Source of the DNA: Bugula neritina
Lineage: Eukaryota; Bryozoa; Gymnolaemata; Cheilostomatida; Bugulidae
Length of the DNA stretch: 64,000 nt
Reading direction: 5' to 3'
Assembly: GCA_964035545.1 (NCBI GenBank)
Contig: OZ037769.1
Span: 604,501-668,500, forward strand
Shown here: positions 1-11,934 of the stretch, one piece after another
Position numbering within the stretch: the first letter of the stretch is position 1
How the letters are laid out: the number at the start of each line of letters is the position of its first letter
Notes under the pieces: model-generated
Databases searched by the model: none
Seen by the model: only the letters and a program-made list of their open reading frames with translations
What the model was told of the DNA's origin: nothing
Made by a program: the position numbers and the translations under genes

Positions 1-1234
1 CCCTTGTGATATTTGATAAGTCTCAAGTTTAGTAAATATTAACTTTAATCAACACAGCCTACTTTATACACAGAGCTGTGAACTTCCTTGTACGACTATA
101 CACACATCACTATACAATATACTAGCTATCTATTTAGATGACTGATATAGCTTCTGCTTTACCTCAACCTATTATTCTTGTTTATTTAATGATTATTATA
201 TCTTTGTAGTCTACATAATAGAATACATGACTATTCTATTCAACACTAGAAATATTAGGCAGTGATTATCATGCAACTACTATAAGACTGTCTCTACTGT
301 GAAGATTGAGATGCTATTTTGTTACAATTTATCTTTAATAGCTTTATTATAATATCATGGAATTAAAAAATTATATAGTTTATGTAATAATATAATAATA
401 TAACATTCACACATGTATTTCAATTAGAAAACTATATAATAAGTAATCAAACGCAATAAATATACATTTACTGTTATCTTGTATTGAAATAAACATACAA
501 AAGTTTTTAATAGAATTGAAATAGTAATTTATCATAAAATCCGTCTTGAAAATAATTGAATTATACGGAAACAATGTCTCAACGTAATTCAGCAATCAAA
601 ACAAAATTTATTTAAGCATAATAAAATATTACAAATGTCTTCTAACAAAATATTAATTGATTATATCAATATTTGATTAAATGCATATGATTGTCTAACT
701 GATAACTGATAAGCATACTTAGAGTTATGTCCCCTTGCAATGCAACCTGACAGTCCCATAATACTGTATTATATTCATTTCTCTAGGCAATTACTTGGTT
801 GATTTTTGCATATATTTATTTTGATTTATATTATTAAAGTAAGTTAAGAATAATAAGTATGCATACTGTCACGGAAGTTTCAAATCAAGTTTACTATAGA
901 AGGGCTGAAATTTTAACCCAGTTGTTAGTTTAATTGCCTTACTGAACTATATTATAGAGATCTATTATATTAGAACCGTGAAAGCAAACTCAAATTAAAC
1001 TTTCTACTGATAACTAGCACTTTGCATGCTTATATAATAACTTAAAGAGCCTGTATAAAGTATGTCTAATGGCAAGATATGTCCATAAGAAAAGTAAATC
1101 ACTTTTACTAAATAGAACTGCAAAATATTGCTATAAATGCTGTGATTGAGTTAAATATTACAGATTTGTCAGAAACATTTTAATCATTTTTTTTTAAATT
1201 CTGGGCATGTGTTCATTACTATCAGTTTCTCTCT
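1..1234. other. AT-rich non-coding sequence downstream of the sushi receptor gene
   Basis: I see no supported exon here. The stretch is very AT-rich and lies 3' of the minus-strand receptor gene, so its right part probably holds that gene's 3' UTR. The only sizeable open frame (407-595, minus) has the composition of random AT-rich sequence and no splice context. Confidence 0.55.
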
Positions 1235-4200
1235 CTACTTTCTATCTGTACTCTCATAGAGCTCATTGTCTAGCATGTTCACCTGCCCATCTGTTCTATC
1301 ATAGAGATCATTGTCTAGCATGTTCACTCTACTAGTTCTATCATAGAGGTCGTTGTCCAACATCTCCACATTGCCACTTCCTGCAGGTGCTCCAGAACTG
1401 TCATATAGACTGTTGTCCACAAACTCAACTTCATCCGCTTTGGGTGGTACTACCGGGGCCTCCTCGTAGATTGGCTGGGAAAACTGAGATAAGATCTCGG
1501 GCTTCTTGTGGTGATTTGGTTGTACTGATGCGTACAACTCAGCAACATTTCTACCAGGAAACAATGTCATATATTAGTTTAGATAATAACTAAGTAGGAT
1601 ACAAAAAACAATATTACATAATATGCTACCAGTACATAGTTTTTCTGGGAATCCTTTGAGTCATAGGCTCACAAACAGCTAAACCTTTTTCTCAAGATCT
1701 ATCATCTATGTGAATTTCATTTCATACACAATTAATTTGAACCCCAACATGTGTTTGATGCAATACAATAAGAAAAAAGGTGGAATGTTTTAATACAAAA
1801 TTTGATTCATTTATAAATTTAAAAAAGTAAAATTTAAATCATAAATAAAAACTATCAGTTTTCTGCATCTAGTTTAACCGGAGTCGTAAAACCCAGGTGG
1901 CTTAGCACAACTAGTCTTTTAGCATGTATTCCCCAAACATATAAGCTCTACAACCACCGAGACATTCTGCTACCCACCCAAACTTCTTGTTTGGTTTAGG
2001 TTTCGTCATAGGAGCAGGCTTCTTGACCACGCCCCCTGATATCTCAGCGTAAGCGGAAGCCTCGTCTTCAATCACACCATAAGGTCCGTTGTTTCCGACA
2101 CCTCCCTGACCTGCAACAGGAAGTTGCCGATATATTCAGAAACTACAAACTCAACTATACACGCAAATATCATAAAGAGTTTTCAGTGAAGATAAATAAA
2201 ACCATCCATTGGGAAATCATGTGTCTTGAATTGTATTAACAGCTACCTGAATTTTCCCATAAAATATACAGAAGCATAAGATAGAAATTGCGTACTCTCA
2301 TATCTATAGACATAACATGTATATTACTATATGATTAAGGAGGTAGTCCTGTTAGATATATTAGTACCACAGAAGTAAGTAACAAAATTAGTTACGACAA
2401 CTTACCTGGCACACTTGGAATTATATCTGGACGTTCTAGTTCAAAATATGGATTCTCTACAAGAATATAGCTAAAGTAGAAGCATTGCTTTTAAAGCTCA
2501 TTAGTGCAGAAGCTGTGTGTTTACAGTACAAACTATGAAGGGGGAAAGAAAACAATAAGACTTCATATTGGTTAGACTTAGTTCCTATTAACATGGGGAA
2601 AGAGAGTGATAGGCTGCCTTGAACTACGTTAGCTATATATGCTATCAGGAAGGGTGGGTTGTATACCGTCCCAAACCAATCAGACAATGTAGTTTACTGT
2701 GAAAGAGAAGTTTTGAGTATAATGGCCATTCCTACGAATAAAGTATTTCTTGACCCTCATGACCAGCTTATGTTTACAAAGACTAGTAGCTAGTTAAAGT
2801 AGTATATCACCCCCCCCCCCCCCCCCCATACAGTTGAATGGTATTTTATGACAGGGAATAATATTTACCTTTGCTGAAAGATTGTCTGTTATTTGCTTCT
2901 CCTGAAGGGGCCTCCTTAGGGCTGTTAATAATCAAATAGAAAAAATAATGTGAACTCCTCAAAATCATCATTATTTAAGATTCATATGCCATTGTAATTG
3001 CAACAAGTATTATCCATAGCTTTCAAGGTAGTATATTGCATAACATATTATCTCACTGTAGTTTCAGCAGAGCGAATCAAGTTACTTCTTGGGGTTCCAT
3101 AAACTCAACGCAAAAGATAATTTACAATATTATTTAGCATATAAGACATACTACATAAGATATATGCTATAGCATGCAGAAAGATATAATACTATATAAT
3201 AATATCCCTTATAATTATGTTGCGTAATATTATTATGTAATGTAGTGTTATGAGATTACAGGAAATGAATTTTGATTTATAAGTAATTCAATCTTTATCC
3301 AAACTATATACTCTGTACCTGTAACAGTACTACAGTATTACATCATAGTATAATAATATGATGCATTGTGAGATAGCCTGAGTACCAACCTATGACGTAG
3401 ACATCTAGCTATTAGGACCACTACTATAACCACCACCACCAGGGCTCCCCCTCCAGCTATCAGAGCAATGTGATATGGTTCTAAGATTTTTCCTGCTGCT
3501 GTAACTGGATATCAATACAGTAGTGTAACTTGTATCAAAGCAATATATATATACAATATAAAATATTATATTCAAGATGTTAGCATATAGTTATACAATT
3601 TTTTCAATTTCTATTCTAATCACCAGGAAGAAAAGCTATGCAATTATGCAATATTTGTTTAATATTGTTTTGATTCAAATAAAATTCAATTTCAATATCC
3701 TATGTATATATAGCATAATATAATATATTTCAGAAATCAGTAATTATCTTGTTGTACACTGCATTTCTTATTCTGTGTACAAAAAATTGTCCACATTTAT
3801 TTATACTACTAGCTCTACTTCCTGGTTATTACAATTACCTTGTGAATCATTTGTGTCAATCACAGGATCTTTATTTGATACGTCACAATCAGGGTCATGT
3901 GACCAGTTACCAGACTTTGTACAGACAGGATCTGTAGTCTTAGTATAACCATCATCACATGAGTAGAGTAGATTATTTCCTCCATAATATCTGTCTAGTG
4001 TGATGGTACCATTAGCTAGAGTTAGTGCTTCTGGGTCACACTCAGCTGTTAGAAAATACATTATACAAGTATAGAAAATATGCAACAAGCTAAATTGGAA
4101 TTTATTCAAAAGAAAATATCTATGACTATCTACAAAGTTAATTTTATTTACATAAATAATCATTACAGATTGTATATGTATAAATTATTATATAAATTGT

Positions 4201-7200
4201 GAATTATTAAAACTTTATAAATAATGACCTGTTTGTGTACATTCTGGAATACTGGACCAAGTTTTATCATGTTGACACTGTATCACATCCATGTTTGTTT
4301 TCTTGTAACCATAGTAACAGTCATATGATAGAACTTCTTGGTAAACATATGTTTGAGTTGTTCCTCCTTTAGATGTGATTATAGTAGTGGAAACGTTGAT
4401 GGAGAGATCAGTGATGTCACACTCAACTAAAACAGAAGTTGAGCTCTAAACATCTCTACAGCCACAGCCTACTATATATACAAATATCATGCATTTGGTA
4501 TAAACTATACAGTATATTTTATGCAGAATGATACTGTGCACTTTCAAACTTATTTAAAAAATGACCTCAAAAAACTAGCATTCTGTAACTAAAATAAATG
4601 AAACTTTAAATTATGTATAATTTTTCATATTGCGATTTAATAACAATAATATGACAATGCAGAACCTAGGCATGCTGCCTTTGGGTTAGCAAACAAACTA
4701 AGCAAATAGAAGTATTTATTTCATAGCAATTGTTAAGTGTTCAACATTGAGGAAGTGCAGCAGTAGCTTTACAAGGCAGAGTAATTATATTTTATACATT
4801 TAGTTGCTGCAGTTTTGAGTATGGCTATATTGAGCCTTTCTAAATTAATATACTGTTAGTATAAACACATTGTTTTTAGATTACTCCATATGCATGGTAT
4901 ATTATTACTATATACATATACCTGGTGTACATGTTAGAGATATATTACTCCATCTCCATGGTACATTATTACTATATACATATACCTGGTGTACATGTTA
5001 GAGATATATTACTCCATCTCCATGATATATTATTACTATATACATATACCTGGTGTACATGTTAGAGATATATTACTCCATCTCCATGGTATATTATCTG
5101 TATCAGTAGAACTACATCTAGATACAACTTCTTCTATTCCATCTTTACTCTCATATCCTTTTATACACTCATATATTGTTGTATGAGTATCAGTCTTAGT
5201 TTTATTAGTAAACTCAACATCTCTTGGCTCTTCTTTACAGTAAGGGACTAGAAAATACAATTTAAATATTGGCTCTTCTGTACAGTAGGGGACTAGAAAA
5301 TAAATGCAATAGTAATAACATAATATTATTAGCTTATAAAACATAGTGCCATATCTAAAAGGTCACAAAGTAAAGTAAATAGTGAGATACTATACTAAGT
5401 TGCAGACTGGAGCTAATTGTCACCATGTTCCTATACTTTGCATTATGCAAATAGATATTTTAATCAAAATAATCAGTCTCAGTACTCTGAGGGAGTTGAG
5501 AGGCCAGGGGAGCCTGAGCCTGATGACTGAAAGAGTAGTAGATAGGCCAGTGAAGTTTAGAGAACTGGGTGGGATGCACTGTAGCATTTACCCAGTGGTC
5601 CAGTGTGTAATGGTTAGCACACTTGCTTGCAAGCCAGAGGTCTCGGGTTCGATTCTCAGCGGGAGAAAATTATTTTTTAGAAAGTATTCTATTCAGTTAT
5701 CAAAGAGTTAATTTGATAAATAATATATAATCGTTACTATATGCATCCTTGTGTTATGAAGACATACCTGGAATACATCTAATCTCTGATTGGTTGACCC
5801 ACTTAGCCTCTTTACCATCTACTTTACATTCAGAAGTTGAGTTATACTTCAACTGATAGTCAGTATCTTCACAAGAATAGTTTATTATTGTACCAGGAAA
5901 CCAGGGAGATTCAGTAGATGGAGTACTTGTCACATGATCTATTTCAGGTTTATCTCCACATGTCAACACTGTAAAAATATATTTACCAAATCATAAGAAA
6001 AATTCAAAGTTATAATTACAAAAACTTTCTTATAGCTACGATATACACCGTACCACTCTTTTCAGTTCAATATATTGATAGCTGTAAAAATTACCTAAAT
6101 ATCCTTGCTATCACTACGTTTCCGTTTCCATTATCGCGAATGGATTTTTTCATTCGGCTAATGGAAACAGTTACATCGAATGAAACCGCAACTATAAGTT
6201 AATGCAAACCACAAACCACAAAAAATCCGTACGGGGCATTCATTCGCATTATGCGCAGTCATGGAAACGCAGTGTATAGCTGTGATGGTGTTTGTCTTTT
6301 CAATTGCTGCATTATTAAAATCGCTGCATGAATATATAACATTATTATCAATTAATTATAATCTACTTCATGCATGGCAGAGTTTTCAGCATATTATAGT
6401 GTTAGTGGATGAAATGAAACTATTAGTAGCCTATTAAATCACTGCGTTTCCATGACTGCGCATAATGCGAATGAATGCCCCGTACGGATTTTTTGTGGTT
6501 TGTGGTTTGCATTAACTTATAGTTGCGGTTTCATTCGATGTAACTGTTTCCATTAGCCGAATGAAAAAATCCATTCGCATAATGCGATAATGGAAACGCA
6601 GTGTATGTAAAATAGCTGCCCCCAGAGGGATTCAAACCCAATTCTTCTAACTACATTACACTGTGGGCGCTACTGCATATGGGACATTTATAAATTAGTT
6701 CGAACCTGTATACTCAAGTATTCCAACGTTATAAACAATGTATTCAAAGAACATATAGCAACTCAAGTAAATAAATACACTGATAGTGGAGCGAATGCTT
6801 GTTTGGGAATTTTTCTGGTAAGTTCATATTTTAATTAAAGCAGTTGCTTTAAAAATACTTTTACAAATATTAGTTTAACTTTTTGTTTAAATTAATCTTT
6901 ACAGAATAAGTTCTTAGTCTTAAAAAATCTTTTCAGATTTCATTTTGCCACAACAGTTCTACTAATTTTCTGTCTTTTGCATAGAAAATGCATGGAATAC
7001 TAGATTGATTTTGAGTAGCTGCAATGTAGTATTATTAGTATTATTACGTAGTAATATTACATGTATACTAATATATAGTAGCATAATGCTACGCTACTAT
7101 GTAAGCTTTGTCTAATAGTGATTCTGCTATAATATGAAAACCTGTGCTGCACTTATTTGAATTAATATGCTATATACTCATGTAAAAGCCAATCAAAAGC

Positions 7201-10200
7201 TTTCCTAAATTCAGATTTTCATTTGCTATTATAGGTGTGCCAACCTATGAATTATTTGGCAACTCAAATATTATTTCCTACCTAGAAATAAGTGCCCAAA
7301 TGACCATAGTTTGGAGAAAATGCATGGTGTAATTAAAAACAAGTTAGCCTATAAGCAGTAGACAGCAATAGTGATTCAAATAGTTTTTCAGTGTTTATAT
7401 TATTAGAATATTAATAAATATGTTTTTAAAACCCATTTAGCTAGTTTTCATTTAAAATAAGGGACAAGCACAAAATATTAACAAGTTTGTTATGGGTTAT
7501 AATTTTGGCTGTTCTTTCTAAAGTAAAAAAATGAACCGGAAGCCTATATATAGGTAATGGAACACTGTTAAGTCTAACTGTTGTTTGATTTAATGTAACT
7601 GTTAGTAAACCTACTCTTGTTGTTGTTTATTATGTGATAAGACTACCAACTAGTTATATACACAGGCACAGGTTAAATAATCTGTAGGAAATAGGAAGTT
7701 GGGAAAATATAAATTTATAGAAATCAAAAAATTACAAGAGCTCTACGATCTGGCAAAAATGACTGACATTGTGGAGTCTTATTATAGAGATAGGACTTTG
7801 AATAGGCCTGTGGACATTAGAAAAAGTAATTATGTTACATATGAAACAACAAACATTTACCTTGTTTTTTTTTATAATTTATATATAGCATGCATGGAAT
7901 GTTATTGTGGAGATGCTGTTTGAGTTTAAATAAAATAAGCGATAATTTATTTACTGCTTTTGAGTAATATTTTAAGCAACAGATAAAGCATTTACGAACA
8001 TGGTATTTTAATATAGAACATTGAGATAGTTGCTAGAGCTTATCAAATAACTTGATAATATTATATTGAGTAGTTACACATTTCGCAGCCAGCCCTGCCA
8101 TGACCTAGCCACAGTAATCTATATCTTAGAAGAGCATTTCAATAGAATATATAACTTGTTAACAAATTAAAAGCACCATGAAATATAGGGTAGTAAAGTA
8201 AAACAAGCATCAGCTATGTAAGACATAACTGATGCAAAGGAAGTATAATACTTGGTTTCACAAGGCATAGACTAATGGCATAACTCAGATTTACAGCTAA
8301 GCTGTGCAGGCAACAAGCAATCAAAATTGCTAGTAAAATTTATCTTTTTTGAAGGAATGAAACTTATAAACTGAATATATATAGAGACTAAAATCGTTTA
8401 AATGTTAAACTTTATAATGTTCATTAAATCAGCAATTAAATTTCTCACTCACCTGTAAACTGAATCATAAAGAATACAGACTCTACATCTCCAGATACAG
8501 GATCTCCCTCATTTTTATATCTTACAGAGAGTTGGTTGTTTGTAGAGGTTATGTTATGTAGATATTCATCAGGGAAATTAGCAAACTCCTGATTATCAAT
8601 AAACCAGGAGATTCTGGATGATTCTGTAAGCTCAGTAATATCAAACCTAACATAGTGAGTTTCACTTGATAGGTTTGATATTGTAAACTCACATGATGGT
8701 AATGACTGTTTATTAGTTGTATCATAAGAGCTGGTGAATATTCCAGTCAACTGTTCAACTTGAGGTCTGTCTGGTATCTGAATATTTTCACCACAGGATG
8801 TCACTGTAAAATAAATATGCTTATTGTATAATTATAATTAGTAACAAAAATGTGTACGTCTTATTTTCTCATTTTGTGTGTATAGTTCTACACTTTACTG
8901 TCATACCATGTATATTTGGCATAAAACTGAACAAAATTAATTAGTGAACAAACTTTTAAATTATACGTGTACATGCCTTGTATTGTATTATTGATTTACG
9001 TATCCCAATTGCAAATAGTTACGTAAGATAGGGTGTGCATCTGATTAAAAAGGGCACAGGTAAAATGGCACAAATGGGAAAGTTATACGTATTACGATAT
9101 TACAACTTATATCTATTTTATGCGTATCAATTCAATAATTTTATATATAGAGGAGCCATAGTTGAATTACAAGCTCTAAGTTTTATCTTCTAAATTGTTG
9201 CAAATTACTTCACCTCTTTCGCTTAAGAGCGTTTTAAGTGAACTACCAGATGGAAGGAAATATATGGAATCAAAGCAGAAACTTTCAAGTAATCGAATAT
9301 TTTTCAGGTTTTTTGCATAAAAAATAAGCAAACTCAAAATTCATTTTTTTATAAAAAATGTTGCCCAGCTTCTCAAGTTTTAAGAGCTCAGTCAAGTGAA
9401 TTCAGGCATGTATTGTCTGCAACATGATCTCAAAGCTGGGCAATGACCTAAAGTTGGAGCTATAAAAGACATCCCACTCAGCAGATATTGATAATACTTT
9501 GTTATAGCATGTGGGGCTAGTTGACCAGAAATTAATGATATGTGATATTAGGTTGCATATATTTCGGTTTTATGTAAATCCAGGAGTGTACAGGTGTTTA
9601 ACTGAAGCTATATGCATGAGATGCCTTTTTTTCAAATAATATGATATAATAAAATATAATTTTTATAATTTTGTTTATATTATATTCATTCAATTTCAAA
9701 GTTTAAAGTAGTCAAATGTATTCAAATATCATCCGCATGCAGATGATGTACATATATTTGACAGCAATAGATGGGGGTGTCTAACTGGAATGACAGTAGT
9801 TGAACCACATTATTATAGGAAGTGGGATGAGTTAAACCAGCTAAAACTTGCTCCACGAATTACTTTAACAATATTCATTATAATTGGGCACACCAATTTT
9901 TGTATTTTGCAACTAAATTTGTTCTGTCATAAATATATAAATCCAAACATGCACTTAGTCTGAAAACAAAGGGAAATGTTATAGGTCAACAGCGTAACTA
10001 CAAATATAAACTATTCTGCAAGTGTTTTCAGAATTGCACAAAATTACAAAAAACAAAAAGGGAGCAAATTAGGAAAGCCTATAACTACAGCAATGAATAT
10101 GGTAAAGCTTAAGGCAGCGACGTAAATAATCGTTGACAGCGTTCAAACAGCCCTTTGATAAATAGTTTTTCAGCTCTATAAATAGTTAAAACAATGTATA

Positions 10201-11934
10201 GTGTAGGATGAATGGCACTGGTTCAGCTTTTACACAGGGTAGTTTAACTTGCCCCCTACCTGAACTTGTCTTGCTAAAAACTTATTCTAGTAAAAAGTTG
10301 GCTTTATCTTACCGAGTAAAATGTTTATACGTTTAGTCTTAATCGACAAAGACAGCAACCTGTCTTCAGATTGGCAAAAATATCTTCAAAAATTATGTTT
10401 TGAAAGCCGTATTTTTGTTCAACAAGCCCCACCTTCCCCTACAACATGTATATGATAAAAATTGGCACACACCAATTATAATCATTTATTTTATTTAATA
10501 GTTACCTGTTGTAAAGAACTCCAGGTTAAATCCTGTCACATTGCTGAGAGTAGAAACTGATAATACAGACTGTTCTTGAGTGAACTTCTGTATTGTACCA
10601 GGTCTTGTAGAATCAATACAGTATGTTGTATCATCTATCTGTATTTCTGGACAGACTTCACGATCTTCCTCAGCTACACTAACTCCTAGTATACTGATAT
10701 TGGTACCTGCAGGTGCTCTCAGAGTTAGACTACATCTAACAGGTGCTCCCTCTATCTCTCTATGTTCTATTATCCCTGCATATCCTCTAATAATTGTCTG
10801 TGTATTATTATCACATATATTCACTGGTTTAATATCTTGTCCTTTTATTAATATGATGATACTGGCTATCAATGTGAGCTGCGGAGTCGTTGGCTAAGAA
10901 ATACAAATATAATGTAAGTACATAAAAAATGATCTATTATTACAACACTCAATATAATTACCATGTATGTACAAATTTTAATTAACTTTTGTATAAAAAT
11001 CTGAGCAATGTCATAGATTGCATCAGTATCATAGCTTTTCGGTTGCTATTTAAACAAGCTAAAACTTGTCAGTGCGATTTTTATTATAGGTGTAAACTTC
11101 TTTACAACTTGAAGTCCTGTACCACTGCATGTATAATCTGAAAAGTCGCCTGCAGTCTTATAATGGGCTCTTATCGGGATTGGCAAACTTTGAGGATATT
11201 CTAGCAATTAATTCTGATTTTTTAATTATTAGTCAATGTCATTTAGTAGAAAAATATAGTAGGCCTACAATAAAGTATTATAATGCATTATATCACAAGG
11301 TTTAGAGGTGCATGGGCACACGCAAACTATTTCTGCAGATCTGATAAGGTATCTACCCTATGCATGTTTGTATGCATGTTGATAAAACAAACAGCTGCCA
11401 TGGTAAAGTCTCTAACGTGGTGGATACATTACTAATACATTTGGATTTAGTAAGCTCGCGCTGCATATAATAGTAACAATTAACACGAACACCAACTAAA
11501 CTAGTTTTTCAACTCTATATTATTCAGTTAAAATTCTTTATAACCATAATCAGTAAGCCTATCATAAACACATGTAAAATTTACTTCTACACTACACTGC
11601 ACTGCACTACAACTGCCACAACAGATATAGGTGTTGAGGTGTATGCAGAACTCTATGCATTCAGCGGGTTATAGTCACTAAATTAATTCTAATCTAAGAG
11701 CAGAAAGTCACTGATAGGGTTGTACTATGCAAGAAACACTTGACTGTAGAATGCTGACTAAAAGCAAACTTCTGCAGTACAGCATGCAGTTCAATGTAAA
11801 CAAAAATAAACTCAAAACATGCGTGGTTTTTTATCAGAGCAGTTAGATCTCAACAAAAGTAATAACATGAAACAGTAGTCTCGTTAATTTACTTATTATT
11901 CATTCCGGTTACTTACCATTATGAGAGAATGCAT
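1235..11934 (-). CDS. CUB-like/sushi (CCP) domain single-pass receptor with tyrosine-motif cytoplasmic tail
   Basis: Twelve exons join in phase (minus): 11934-11917, 10893-10506, 8803-8453, 5968-5768, 5247-5050, 4426-4229, 4045-3839, 3498-3390, 2921-2869, 2456-2406, 2110-1978, 1550-1235; 740 residues. Exons 1-2 give a hydrophobic signal peptide (about 1-25). Residues about 26-252 form two CUB-like domains, each encoded by one exon. Four sushi domains follow (about 253-520), each one phase 1-1 exon with four Cys and a Trp before the last Cys, rich in N-glycosylation sites. Residues 531-551 are a Val/Ile-rich membrane helix with Arg552 as stop-transfer. The tail carries SAYAEI (Tyr612, fits the ITIM consensus), LYASV (Tyr642) and four C-terminal copies of a DNxLYD/E motif. 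Architecture implies a cell-surface receptor or adhesion protein that docks SH2 proteins; ligand unknown. I recognise no named orthologue. The start is the first in-frame ATG before a GTAAGT donor; the next Met (residue 6) is an alternative. The most 3' junction uses a GTGGGT donor and is the least certain. Confidence 0.86.
2810..2827. repeat. Poly-C tract (18 C)
   Basis: An uninterrupted run of cytosines lies in the intron between the receptor's second and first juxtamembrane tail exons. Length in the assembly may be unreliable because long homopolymers are error-prone. Confidence 0.9.
4881..5089. repeat. 64-bp tandem repeat carrying the sushi-2 exon donor (3 donor copies plus a partial)
   Basis: The sequence cctggtgtacatgtt recurs at 4921, 4985 and 5049, exactly 64 bp apart, with a diverged partial unit from about 4881. 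On the minus strand each unit reproduces the last exonic bases of the sushi-2 exon, its CCAG|GTATAT donor and the following intron. The copy at 5050 is taken as the real donor because it is contiguous with the sushi exon. Confidence 0.93.
5226..5305. repeat. 45-bp duplication of the sushi-2 exon acceptor
   Basis: A 45-bp segment starting at 5226 is repeated from 5271 with few differences. On the minus strand each copy has a TTTTCTAG acceptor followed by the start of the sushi-2 exon (encoding PYCxEEP). The unit is a multiple of three and open, so use of the outer acceptor (exon from 5292) would add 15 residues in frame. Confidence 0.88.
5591..5665 (+). repeat. tRNA-derived sequence (SINE head or tRNA pseudogene)
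   Basis: It contains a tRNA-like A-box region (GTGTAATGGTTAGCAC) and a near-consensus B box (GGTTCGATTCT) at tRNA spacing. The anticodon arm does not form a clean 5-bp stem with a 7-base loop (best fit has a 6-base loop around TTGCAA and one mismatch). The acceptor arms CCCAGTG and CAGCGGG pair at only five of seven positions. It sits antisense in a receptor intron. I therefore call it tRNA-derived rather than a working tRNA; a Gln- or Ala-like ancestor is possible but not resolvable. Confidence 0.5.
6112..6274 (-). mobile_element. MITE copy 1 (163 bp, terminal CACTGCG-type inverted repeats)
   Basis: This is the reverse complement of the element at 6440-6603. Its termini match CACTGCGTTTCCAT and its inverse, with one diverged end (CACTACGTTTCC). 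It is flanked by TAT on both sides, a possible 3-bp target duplication. No coding capacity. It lies in the receptor intron between the sushi-1 and second CUB-like exons. Confidence 0.85.
6440..6603 (+). mobile_element. MITE copy 2 (164 bp)
   Basis: The element begins CACTGCGTTTCCAT and ends ATGGAAACGCAGTG, a perfect 14-bp terminal inverted repeat; the subterminal GCATAATGCGAATG is also inverted at the other end. It is inverted relative to copy 1, 165 bp away, so the two can fold back. Flanking bases here (AAT/TAT) do not give a clear target duplication. Confidence 0.88.
6615..6684 (-). repeat. tRNA-derived (SINE-like) fragment, minus strand
   Basis: On the minus strand this stretch has a B-box-like GGGTTTGAATCCC followed by a short arm, and sits 12 bp beyond MITE copy 2. 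The A-box side is poor and no full cloverleaf can be drawn, so this is a weak call. Confidence 0.3.

Noticed and set aside
5591..5665. Functional tRNA gene
   Set aside because: The anticodon stem and acceptor stem do not pair adequately, and no clear anticodon can be assigned.
7699..7923. 74-codon plus-strand open frame inside the receptor intron
   Set aside because: It is antisense to the intron, with no recognisable protein, splice context or repeat match. Length is unremarkable.
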